A stretch of DNA of 8,212 bases from Wenzhouxiangella sp. (lineage in GTDB: Bacteria; Pseudomonadota; Gammaproteobacteria; Xanthomonadales; Wenzhouxiangellaceae): assembly GCA_007119095.1 (NCBI GenBank), contig SKQI01000136.1:1-8212 (forward strand), in the 5' to 3' direction. Shown piece by piece: positions 1 to 6,174 of the stretch; position 1 is the stretch's first letter; the number at the start of each line of letters is the position of its first letter. The translations under genes and the position numbers were made by a program. The notes under the pieces are model-generated. The model saw only the letters and a list, made by a program, of their open reading frames with translations. It was not told the origin of the DNA and did no database searches.

Positions 1-2
1 AG

Positions 3-1136
3 CAGCGCCGACGCTGGCAACTGCGGGACACGGATGGCAGGGTATACAGCAGCGACCTGCTGGTCCCCGCCCTGGGTGGGCTGTCGCGACCGAAAATCCC
101 GAACATTCCCGGGCTGGAAGACTTTTCAGGAAAAGTCGTTCATTCCCAGCAATGGCCGGAAGATCTGGACCTGCAAGGGAAACGGGTGGCCGTGATTGGA
201 TGCGGCGCCTCGGCCATTCAGTTCGTGCCTCGCATCCAGTCCGAGGTTGAGCGCCTGGATCTTTACCAGCGCACGCCGCAGTGGATCCTGCCCAAGCCCG
301 ACGGTCCAATTCCCAACTGGAAGCAAAAACTCTATCGTGCCTTTCCGCCAGCCCGACTGCTGACCCGCTTGGGACTCTACCTGCTGCTGGAATCTCGCCT
401 GCCGGCCTTCAACCGCTACCCTGCCCTGTCGTGGCTGCACCGCCGCATGGCCGGCAGATACCTGGCTCGTCAGGTTTCCGACCCTGAACTGCGCGAGAAA
501 CTAAAGCCCAATTACGCCATGGGCTGCAAGCGTGTGCTGATGTCGAACGACTTCTATCCAGCGCTGACTCGAAACAATGTCGAAGTTATCACCGACGGCA
601 TTCAGGCGGTCGACAAGCAGGCCATCATCGACAACACCGGCCGGCGGCGCGAAATCGACATCATTCTGCTGGCGACAGGCTTCCGAGCCACTGAGCCCGT
701 CCCCGCTGGTCTGATTCAAGGCCGCGAAGGGCTTGACCTGGCCGACTGCTGGCGACAGGGACCTGAAGCCTTCATGGGCACCAGCGTGCATGGCTTCCCC
801 AACCTTTTCATGCTCCTGGGACCCAACACGGCCCTTGGGCACAACTCGGTTCTGCTGATGATCGAATCGCAGATCAACTATCTGCTTTCCATGCTGGATC
901 AACATCAAGCACTGGGAAGGCCGGCTTTTGAAGTAAAGCCGAGCAGTCAGCAGCAATGGAACAATGACATTCAGCGCCGACTGAGGCGCACGGTGTGGAA
1001 TAGCGGCGGCTGCTCGAGCTGGTACCTGCATCCGGTCAGCGGCAGAAACGCGACCCTGTGGCCGGGCCATACCTGGCACTTCCGTCGTCTGAGTCGGAGA
1101 TTCAAGCGCCAAGACTACTTTACAGAAGACTCCTAG
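3..1136 (+). CDS. Flavin-containing monooxygenase, Baeyer-Villiger/FMO type (5'-truncated)
   Basis: About 377 residues are visible before the TAG stop; the N-terminus, with the FAD-binding Rossmann fold, lies off the left edge. Seen: a Baeyer-Villiger-type fingerprint FSGKVVHSQQWP (F-x-G-x3-H-x3-W-P) near visible residues 42-53. A second dinucleotide-binding motif, VIGCGASA (G-x-G-x-x-A), presumably for NADPH, starts about 10 residues later. The late conserved LLATGF strand falls near bases 666-683. Family knowledge: these enzymes use FAD, NADPH and O2 to insert oxygen into ketones or to oxygenate soft nucleophiles, and are usually about 480-550 residues, so roughly a quarter is missing. The substrate cannot be read from the sequence. 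The frame is open from base 3 with no stop. The C-terminus (WPGHTWHFRRLSRRF, then a short tail) looks natural, so the gene is probably intact. Its stop codon touches the inverted-repeat element that follows. FMO-family membership is secure; true Baeyer-Villiger activity is less so. Confidence 0.88.
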   Translation, partial: QRRRWQLRDTDGRVYSSDLLVPALGGLSRPKIPNIPGLEDFSGKVVHSQQWPEDLDLQGKRVAVIGCGASAIQFVPRIQSEVERLDLYQRTPQWILPKPDGPIPNWKQKLYRAFPPARLLTRLGLYLLLESRLPAFNRYPALSWLHRRMAGRYLARQVSDPELREKLKPNYAMGCKRVLMSNDFYPALTRNNVEVITDGIQAVDKQAIIDNTGRRREIDIILLATGFRATEPVPAGLIQGREGLDLADCWRQGPEAFMGTSVHGFPNLFMLLGPNTALGHNSVLLMIESQINYLLSMLDQHQALGRPAFEVKPSSQQQWNNDIQRRLRRTVWNSGGCSSWYLHPVSGRNATLWPGHTWHFRRLSRRFKRQDYFTEDS

Positions 1137-1167
1137 TGGCCCGTCAACCTGATAATTACGGGTTCAG
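1137..1167 (+). repeat. Left terminal inverted repeat
   Basis: This arm pairs with 1500-1530. Bases 1144-1167 match 1500-1523 perfectly; the two mismatches are at 1143/1524 and 1140/1527. The core contains CCTGATAATTACGGGTTCAG. Complementarity continues weakly through the flanks to 1133/1534, so the exact end is uncertain by a few bases. Confidence 0.9.
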
Positions 1168-1330
1168 TTGGTCTGTCAGCGTTCAGGGCAAGGCGCGGCT
1201 CGCCGTGAATGGCCGTAGCCCTTTACAAGAGCCGGAACACGGGCAACGGCTGCGCTCGCATGGCTTTTTTCGCTGGCGCGAAAGCCGCCATGCGGCTCCG
1301 CCTGCCCTGCCATGGACGCTGACAGACCAA
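1168..1330. repeat. Internal inverted repeat pair 1168-1182 / 1316-1330
   Basis: TTGGTCTGTCAGCGT at 1168-1182 is perfectly complementary, inverted, to ACGCTGACAGACCAA at 1316-1330. It starts directly inside the left terminal repeat. The bases just inside are also partly complementary (CAGGGCA against TGCCCTG). Between the arms is a further hairpin, about 1259-1292 (CATGGC/GCCATG, with TTTCGC/GCGAAA inside). Confidence 0.85.
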
Positions 1331-1415
1331 CCCTTCGGGCGCTCCTGTGGCACTTCGCTGCCGCGTTCCGCCGCTTGGCAAGGGCTATAGCCATTCCCTG
1401 CGCGTCGCGCCTTGC
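1188..1415. repeat. Internal inverted repeat pair 1188-1229 / 1374-1415
   Basis: These 42-base arms have a perfect 10-bp end (1188-1197 with 1406-1415), a poorly matching 9-base stretch, and then a 23-base stretch matching at 19 positions (1207-1229 with 1374-1396). The arms interleave with the other internal pairs, so not all stems can form at once. Confidence 0.75.
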
Positions 1416-1500
1416 AGCGCAGGCAATGGAGACAGTGCGGTTTCGCGAAGCGAAGAAGCACTGTCGGAGTGCCGTCGCGCGTGAAGCGCCACAGGAACGC
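1339..1500. repeat. Right-half inverted repeat 1339-1355 / 1483-1500 enclosing two hairpins
   Basis: The outer arms are imperfect, sharing CCTGTGG/CCACAGG with GAAG/CTTC on the loop side. Inside are two strong hairpins. One pairs 1391-1403 with 1417-1429 at 12 of 13 positions. The other pairs 1431-1438 with 1458-1465 (GACAGTGC/GCACTGTC), with a TTCGC/GCGAA stem inside its loop. As RNA this half could fold into a branched structure. Confidence 0.7.
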
Positions 1501-1530
1501 TGAACCCGTAATTATCAGGTTGAAGGACCA
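1500..1530 (-). repeat. Right terminal inverted repeat
   Basis: This arm is the reverse complement of 1137-1167 with two mismatches. It contains CTGAACCCGTAATTATCAGG. The right flank begins TTAG. Confidence 0.9.
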
Positions 1531-1582
1531 TTAGACGATCTCGGGACTAGAACTAACTTCACCGTTGGCATAAGCTATCGTC
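1531..1582. other. Short gap between the element and the EAL gene
   Basis: These 52 bases hold the CTAG-like right flank of the element and the immediate leader of the EAL gene. No convincing -35/-10 pair or ribosome site was seen, so any EAL promoter may lie within the inverted-repeat element. Confidence 0.35.
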
Positions 1583-3232
1583 GTGCGTTCAAGCCTGGGA
1601 GATCAGGGTGAAATCGTTCGAGTCCAGTCTTTGAGTTTTACCGGAAACAAGCTTCCTTCCCGCTATCTCTGGGTCGTGCTCGGCTCTATTGTGCTCATTA
1701 CGGCCGGCAGCATAGCCGGCTGGTTTGGCGCGATGCATTTGCATGAACGCCAGGTCAAGGCAGATTTGCGCGAGTCTACCGAGCGCGTCCTTGAGCGCCT
1801 CGACGAAATGATCAGCGAGGCCCAGAGCGTATTTAATCAGCTCAATCAGTTGGAGCAGCCCCACTGCAGCGATGAAATGCTGCTCATCATGCGTGCCCAA
1901 CTTTTCGAAGCCCGATTCATCAAGGACATTGGCGGTATCCGCAATCATGACCTCCATTGCTCAACCGCCCTGGGGCGTTTGGAGCAACCATTGATCTCGG
2001 GCCCACCGGACATTTCGCTGGCCAAGGGAATTGGACTGCGTACTGATCGCCGGGTGCTTGCAGCGCGCACGGCCAGAACGATGGTCATAGAGCATCGCTG
2101 GTTCAATGTGTTGGTGGACCCCCGGCAGGTCACAGACCTGACGGCCAATCAGGTAGATGGAGAGATATTCTTGCGTCGCCACAGTGACACACGGCAAACA
2201 TGGCATGCGTTCCAGCAAGCCGGCGCGGAGCGCCTTGAACTCAATCTGGGCAGTCAAAGTAGCTCGCTTTCAGCCACAAGCTGCAGCGAAACATTTGGGC
2301 TGTGCGTGCTACTGCTACACCCGCCCGGGTTCAGAGAGTCAGGCTCCGACGCGACACCGTTCGTCATCAGCAGTCTTGGAGGTGCCGTTGGACTGGCGCT
2401 GTTTCTTGCCGGTGTTTTCATCATCAGACAACAGCAGACCCCCACGCAACAACTGCGCCGGGCCATCAAACAGCACGCAATCAATGCTGTCTATCAGCCG
2501 ATCGTCCGCCTGCCGGGGAACGGCACCTATGGGTTTGAGGCACTGGCAAGATGGAAGGATGAAACCGGTCAGTTCGTCCCACCCGAGACCTTCATCAGCC
2601 TCGCTGAAAAAACTGGCCAGATAGAGGGAATCACCACCCTGATGATCAGCCAGATCGGTTCCGACCTGGGCGCCTGGCTCGCTGAGTCAAGCGCTCGTCA
2701 TATTGCCATCAACATCGCACCATCGGAACTCGTCGGAAGCGGCCTGATCCAGAAACTGGACGATCACCTGATTTCCAGAGGTATCAAACCATCCCAGATC
2801 ACTCTGGAAATCACGGAACGGACCATGGTCAGTCAGAATTCTGCAGCGGCGGCCATCGAACTGCTCACGCAGCGGGGCTTCAGAGTCTTCGCCGATGATT
2901 TCGGAGACGGCTATTGCGGCCTGGGTTACCTGAGTGAGCTCCACATGCATGGGATCAAGATAAGCCAGACTTTCACAGCGGCGCTTGGCACTGACAGCCC
3001 CAAGGCCACGCTGGTGCCCCGGATTGTGGAAATGGCCCAGGAACTGGGGCTGGAGGTTATCGTCGAGGGCGTGGAAACCCAACTACAGTGGAATGCCTTG
3101 CTATGCCTGGGTCCGATACTGGCACAAGGATGGCTGATTGATCGAGAAATGCCGGCTCACGGACTGCTGAAGCAATATGACACGCTACTGGACACTGAAA
3201 AAGATTCCGCTGGCCGAGACTTCAGTGCTTGA
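1583..3232 (+). CDS. CSS-motif membrane sensor with EAL (c-di-GMP phosphodiesterase-type) domain
   Basis: The 549-residue protein has a transmembrane segment at about 28-50, a periplasmic region at about 55-258, a second transmembrane segment at about 259-282, and a cytoplasmic EAL domain at about 290-530. The periplasmic part carries the CSS signature (DLHCST, Cys126-Ser127), plus Cys95, Cys234 and Cys241. In E. coli PdeC-type proteins such cysteines make activity respond to the disulfide-bond machinery. EAL landmarks present: E319 (EALAR), N377, E409/E412 (LEITE), D438-D439, K459, E495/E498 (VEGVET) and Q515. Unusual: the K-I-D motif is K459-I460-S461, and loop 6 reads DDFGDGYCGL rather than DDFGTGYSSL. 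The expected role is hydrolysis of c-di-GMP to pGpG, but activity may be reduced. Start choice is uncertain: GTG at 1583 lacks a clear ribosome site, and TTG at 1631 is an in-frame alternative still ahead of the first membrane segment. Confidence 0.93.
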   Translation: MRSSLGDQGEIVRVQSLSFTGNKLPSRYLWVVLGSIVLITAGSIAGWFGAMHLHERQVKADLRESTERVLERLDEMISEAQSVFNQLNQLEQPHCSDEMLLIMRAQLFEARFIKDIGGIRNHDLHCSTALGRLEQPLISGPPDISLAKGIGLRTDRRVLAARTARTMVIEHRWFNVLVDPRQVTDLTANQVDGEIFLRRHSDTRQTWHAFQQAGAERLELNLGSQSSSLSATSCSETFGLCVLLLHPPGFRESGSDATPFVISSLGGAVGLALFLAGVFIIRQQQTPTQQLRRAIKQHAINAVYQPIVRLPGNGTYGFEALARWKDETGQFVPPETFISLAEKTGQIEGITTLMISQIGSDLGAWLAESSARHIAINIAPSELVGSGLIQKLDDHLISRGIKPSQITLEITERTMVSQNSAAAAIELLTQRGFRVFADDFGDGYCGLGYLSELHMHGIKISQTFTAALGTDSPKATLVPRIVEMAQELGLEVIVEGVETQLQWNALLCLGPILAQGWLIDREMPAHGLLKQYDTLLDTEKDSAGRDFSA

Positions 3233-4037
3233 ATCTACCGGGACTGGTCATGCGTTGGATGATGAATGCCCTGGCCGCCGCACTGTCCGGGAATATCACA
3301 TCATCAAAAGCCTCCAGACTTCCGCTTTCGACCAGGGTGTCACGCACGTCTGAGCTTATGGAACAAAGCATCAATTCCCCGCCTGCCCCCGCCAGCTCTT
3401 CACGCAAAGCAGCAAACGAGCGTAATGCATTGTTACTCACCGCCGCAACATCCGTCAAATCAAGCACGAGGTAACCGTATCCTTCGTCAAAGGCTTTCCT
3501 GAAGGATTTCAACTGCAGGTGATAGTAAGGGCCGGCAAGTGTGCCCTTGGGTGAAAGGATACGTGTATATCTGTCAACATCAAACTGAACCAGGGTTTCC
3601 GTCGGGTCTGCGGACTCATGCTGTTCAACAGCTGGCAAACCGTCTGAAAACATCACAAGAGATGCTCCGCCAAGGCGAATCTCATCGCCATGAGCCAGCA
3701 CCTGATCAGTCACCCTGGAGCGATTGACAAAGCAACCATTGGTACTTCCGAGGTCCCTGATCCTTATATCCTCTCCCTCTCTGAGCAACATCGCGTGCCG
3801 ACCGGATACAGTCGAGTCATTCAGCACAAGATCGCAACTTCGGGAACGCCCCAACTCAATGCCGGTATTGATGAGATTGACGAACCAGCACTTGAAATCT
3901 GACGGATTTTGCAGCAAGAACCTCACCGACGTAACCGCACTGCCCTCGCGACGCTTGCCTAGGCGCGCTTCCAGTTTCGCCAGTTCATGTCCGACGAACG
4001 TGCATTTACTTTTGTTTTTCAAGCTCCGACTCGTCAA
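3222..4037 (-). CDS. FHA-STAS fusion protein
   Basis: The soluble protein has up to 271 residues. An FHA domain spans about 38-130 and shows the phosphothreonine-binding signature: GRS (63-65), SGRH (78-81), then DLGSTNG (95-101) and N105. A STAS-like domain spans about 148-265, with LVLDLTDVAAVSNNALRSF and a later SGSLEAF helix. FHA domains read phosphothreonine, fitting the kinase and phosphatase genes across the divergent promoter. STAS domains of anti-sigma-antagonist type are normally switched by Ser phosphorylation in a DSSGL-like motif. Here that motif reads SNNAL (201-205), with Asn202 at the phospho-acceptor position, so canonical switching is unlikely. The gene lies 36 bp downstream of the lipoprotein gene, presumably in the same operon, and its end overlaps the convergent EAL gene by 11 bp. 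The TTG start at 4037 has no clear ribosome site; GTG at 3926, giving MRFLLQNP, would start right at the FHA domain and is a real alternative. Confidence 0.88.
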   Translation of the reverse strand: MTSRSLKNKSKCTFVGHELAKLEARLGKRREGSAVTSVRFLLQNPSDFKCWFVNLINTGIELGRSRSCDLVLNDSTVSGRHAMLLREGEDIRIRDLGSTNGCFVNRSRVTDQVLAHGDEIRLGGASLVMFSDGLPAVEQHESADPTETLVQFDVDRYTRILSPKGTLAGPYYHLQLKSFRKAFDEGYGYLVLDLTDVAAVSNNALRSFAALREELAGAGGELMLCSISSDVRDTLVESGSLEAFDDVIFPDSAAARAFIIQRMTSPGRFKH

Positions 4038-4073
4038 CAGACTACTGATCTGAGATGTTCAAAATCTGCCCTA

Positions 4074-6044
4074 TCAATCGGGCCGCAAGCCACTGTTCAG
4101 AGTCATCAGGCGCAGCGTATCATGCACTTCACCACGTGTCTGCCGCTTGTTGTCGATCAGAACCGCCGCCTTCGCGCACTCTTCCGCCGCCTCTACAAAA
4201 TCACCTTCACCGGCATGGCGTTGGCAGTTTTCGAAATAGCGATCTTCAGGCTGAGAGAGCACCTGGATCAAGTCTTCAGCCATCGCCAAAGCAACTTCGT
4301 CGACAAGCTCACTAATCACCTCGCCATCGGAAGGCAGGTCAGCCATTCTGAAAGGCTGGCTGAACTCTCCAAGCTCAATCCCCTCGCTGGCCTCGTCGAC
4401 AAACTCCCGCCGACGAGTGATCGAATTGGTTCGCAGCACATTGGCAGATTCGGCTTCGACAAGGCGGTATGAAACCGCAATGGATCCTGTCTTGCGATGG
4501 ATAGATACTTCCAGACTGATATCTTCTTCGATGATTTCCTCGATGGTTTGAGGCGGGGCATCAGAACCGTCGGATCGCCGTCCTCGATCAGCCCGATAAG
4601 CCTCATAGGCCGGATTGGAAACCTGACGACGGCCGGTTACAGCTCGTACCGTCCTTCTGCCGGTGCGATCTTCCTGGTCAACCCGCATCTCGAGCACGCT
4701 GCCCTGGATCAAGAAGTCTGCCGGTCGGAGGCCGCTGTTCCTGTCAGTTCGCAGTGACTCCTGATCTATCTCGCGCTCCCTTTGAATCTCATCGAGATGC
4801 TCGCGCTCAACAATGCGAACATCGTCTGGAATATTGTCAAGCAGAAAAGCCGCCACTGCCGACGCCACGCGCGCACCCACATTGCGTGTCTGGTCATCAC
4901 CCCGGATTGCCGGGGTGCTGACCCACTGAATGGCCGAGGCAGTCACTCGCTCAGCCGCCTCACGTCGCAGCCTGTCCAGAGCAACGAAGTCAGGATCAAA
5001 CTCCTCAAGCAACAAAAGGAATCCGTACTCCGTACCTTGCAGCCCTTGCGCGCCGGCAGATGCAGCCAGCTCGAACATCAATTCAGCAAAAGCCCGCTCG
5101 CCCTCGGTGACATTCAGATCACCCCCCATCCAGGACTGCAGGGCACGCATGTTCACCAGACTTCTGTAGGCCTCTTCGAAGCGCAAGCGATCAAGCATGT
5201 CACGCAAGTTGGCCTGATAGTAGCCGGCCAGAAGCTGAATCGGCGTAAGCAGCTTGGCCCGAGCGGCGGATGACCATTCACGATTCGAAATCAGCTCAAA
5301 AGTTTCCTCTGCCCGATGGATATCACTCTGCTCCAACGCTGCACTGAGACGACTGGCAAAGACGCCGGCCTGGGCCCGCTCAACCAGAGTCAGCACCGAG
5401 GCTTCGCCGGGTCGGATTGAATCGGCTGCTTCGAACCGGTCCAGCGCGCGTTCAAAATCAAGCACACCCATGCTAGCTTCACCGGCTTCGACTAGTTGCT
5501 CGAAAACCTCCAGCCGCTGGCGCTGGACTGTCTCAAGATCTGACGCCGAACCGGTGAGGCTCGCGACACGCTCGTTCAAGCTGATCCATTCAACAGGCTG
5601 ATTCAATGGCGTCGTGCGATCCAGACGCTGATTCGCACGATCAATCTCTACCGCGGTTCGATCGCGCTCCTGGGCAATCTCTCCCTCGACCATATTCCAG
5701 ACACTGGTATCCCAATCGCGGAGTTCCGACACCATCGGTGCGAGTCGATCAAGCCGGTCCAGCGGAACAGAGCCACTGTCGAGTCGGTACTCTTCCAGCT
5801 CCGCGCGGATCTGCTCAGTTCTCAGATAAGCCAGTCTGGCCTCCAGACGTCTCACCATCGCGCGGTAGTCGGCGACATTGGGCGAACCAGGGTCGGAAGC
5901 TATTTCCGCCTGTATTTCCTGGCGCAATGCCAGGCTGGTTTCAAAGTCGTCCGCTCTTGCAAGATCGGCGTCGGTCCAGCGCGGCGGCGCCACGACACAG
6001 CCAGTCACCACAATCAACAATCCAAGAACAAAAATCCGCTGCAT
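4074..6044 (-). CDS. Large lipoprotein with helical repeats and CsgG-like C-terminal domain
   Basis: The 656-residue protein has a lipoprotein signal peptide: MQR, a hydrophobic stretch and lipobox V-T-G-C, with Cys16 as the predicted lipidated residue. No Asp follows the Cys, so outer-membrane sorting is expected. Residues about 25-370 are mostly charged helices; some (such as 185-230, with FERALDRFEAADSIRPGEASV) look TPR-like. Residues about 385-600 resemble the CsgG/FlgO-type fold: a helix (GARVASAVAAFLLDNI), then VRIVEREHLDEIQRE, then ADFLIQGSV, an Arg-rich loop, and a strand pair near SIAVSYRLVEAES. CsgG forms the curli export pore, but many CsgG-like proteins are not secretion pores, so only the fold is claimed. 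The C-terminal tail (600-656) holds Cys607 and Cys623. The ATG at 6044 follows GAGAGGGG with a 6-base spacer. The gene shares a divergent control region with the PP2C gene and precedes the FHA-STAS gene. Lipoprotein status is strong; CsgG relationship is moderate. Confidence 0.85.
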   Translation of the reverse strand: MQRIFVLGLLIVVTGCVVAPPRWTDADLARADDFETSLALRQEIQAEIASDPGSPNVADYRAMVRRLEARLAYLRTEQIRAELEEYRLDSGSVPLDRLDRLAPMVSELRDWDTSVWNMVEGEIAQERDRTAVEIDRANQRLDRTTPLNQPVEWISLNERVASLTGSASDLETVQRQRLEVFEQLVEAGEASMGVLDFERALDRFEAADSIRPGEASVLTLVERAQAGVFASRLSAALEQSDIHRAEETFELISNREWSSAARAKLLTPIQLLAGYYQANLRDMLDRLRFEEAYRSLVNMRALQSWMGGDLNVTEGERAFAELMFELAASAGAQGLQGTEYGFLLLLEEFDPDFVALDRLRREAAERVTASAIQWVSTPAIRGDDQTRNVGARVASAVAAFLLDNIPDDVRIVEREHLDEIQREREIDQESLRTDRNSGLRPADFLIQGSVLEMRVDQEDRTGRRTVRAVTGRRQVSNPAYEAYRADRGRRSDGSDAPPQTIEEIIEEDISLEVSIHRKTGSIAVSYRLVEAESANVLRTNSITRRREFVDEASEGIELGEFSQPFRMADLPSDGEVISELVDEVALAMAEDLIQVLSQPEDRYFENCQRHAGEGDFVEAAEECAKAAVLIDNKRQTRGEVHDTLRLMTLNSGLRPD

Positions 6045-6050
6045 CGAAAT

Positions 6051-6058
6051 CCCCTCTC
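6051..6058 (-). promoter_or_regulatory. Ribosome binding site of the lipoprotein gene
   Basis: Read on the minus strand this is GAGAGGGG, six bases ahead of the ATG at 6044. It supports that start, which also places the signal peptide exactly at the N-terminus. Confidence 0.75.
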
Positions 6059-6124
6059 GTTGTGCTGCTATGATTCCAGCCTATGGTACAGCACAAGCGA
6101 AGCCGCTACCATTAGCGACTGGCA

Positions 6125-6143
6125 GGACTGAAAACTCCAGTCC
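6125..6143. repeat. Short inverted repeat GGACTG-N7-CAGTCC ahead of PP2C
   Basis: GGACTG at 6125-6130 and CAGTCC at 6138-6143 are separated by AAAACTC. It could be an operator half-site pair or a hairpin in the PP2C leader, about 30 bases before the start codon. At 6 bp per arm, chance occurrence is possible. Confidence 0.4.
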
Positions 6144-6164
6144 ACAGGCGAAATCTCAGCTTCA

Positions 6165-6173
6165 AAGGGGAGG
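6165..6173 (+). promoter_or_regulatory. Ribosome binding site of the PP2C gene
   Basis: AAGGGGAGG lies directly before the ATG at 6175. This strong purine-rich site decides the start in a frame that stays open upstream to 5878. Confidence 0.75.
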
Positions 6174-6174
6174 C

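Larger units (their letters stand above)
1137..1530. mobile_element. MITE-like / fold-back element, non-coding, about 394 bp
   Basis: The element is bounded by inverted ends 1137-1167 and 1500-1530, which pair at 29 of 31 positions, including a perfect 23-bp core. Outer tips read TGGCCC and, on the other strand, TGGTCC. The flanking tetranucleotides are CTAG (1133-1136) and TTAG (1531-1534), similar enough to be a decayed target duplication. The interior is GC-rich and full of further inverted repeats. The open frames inside are short and resemble no transposase or other protein I know. A non-autonomous transposon moved in trans fits best. A highly structured intergenic repeat with an RNA role is the alternative. 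It sits between the monooxygenase stop and the EAL gene, so it may separate or alter their transcription. The family was not recognised. Confidence 0.72.
6045..6174. promoter_or_regulatory. Divergent intergenic control region (lipoprotein/PP2C)
   Basis: These 130 bp separate two divergent starts, so promoters for both directions should lie here or just inside the genes. A weak sigma70-like candidate for the plus strand is TTGTGC at 6060-6065, a 16-base spacer and TATGGT at 6082-6087; both boxes are poor matches. No confident minus-strand promoter was seen. A perfect short inverted repeat lies at 6125-6143. Confidence 0.4.

Noticed and set aside
501..1112. 203-codon minus-strand frame opposite the monooxygenase
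   Set aside because: The plus-strand frame carries clear family motifs; this is its antisense shadow.
1391..1465. Rho-independent terminator in the element hairpins
   Set aside because: The hairpins are strong, but none is followed by a T-run in either direction.
1176..1503. Short open frames on both strands within the inverted-repeat element
   Set aside because: They are low-complexity, Arg/Ala-rich translations of GC-rich hairpin DNA, with no recognisable domain or ribosome site.
4782..5601. Plus-strand frames opposite the lipoprotein gene
   Set aside because: The minus-strand gene is continuous, with signal peptide, lipobox and ribosome site. These frames lack domains and starts.
4074..6044. 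Curli secretion operon
   Set aside because: Only a CsgG-like domain in a much larger protein is present, with no curlin repeats or CsgE/CsgF-like neighbours.
5878..6174. Upstream extension of the PP2C reading frame by 99 codons
   Set aside because: It overlaps the divergent lipoprotein gene's coding sequence and signal peptide. The PP2C domain and a strong ribosome site both begin at 6165-6175.
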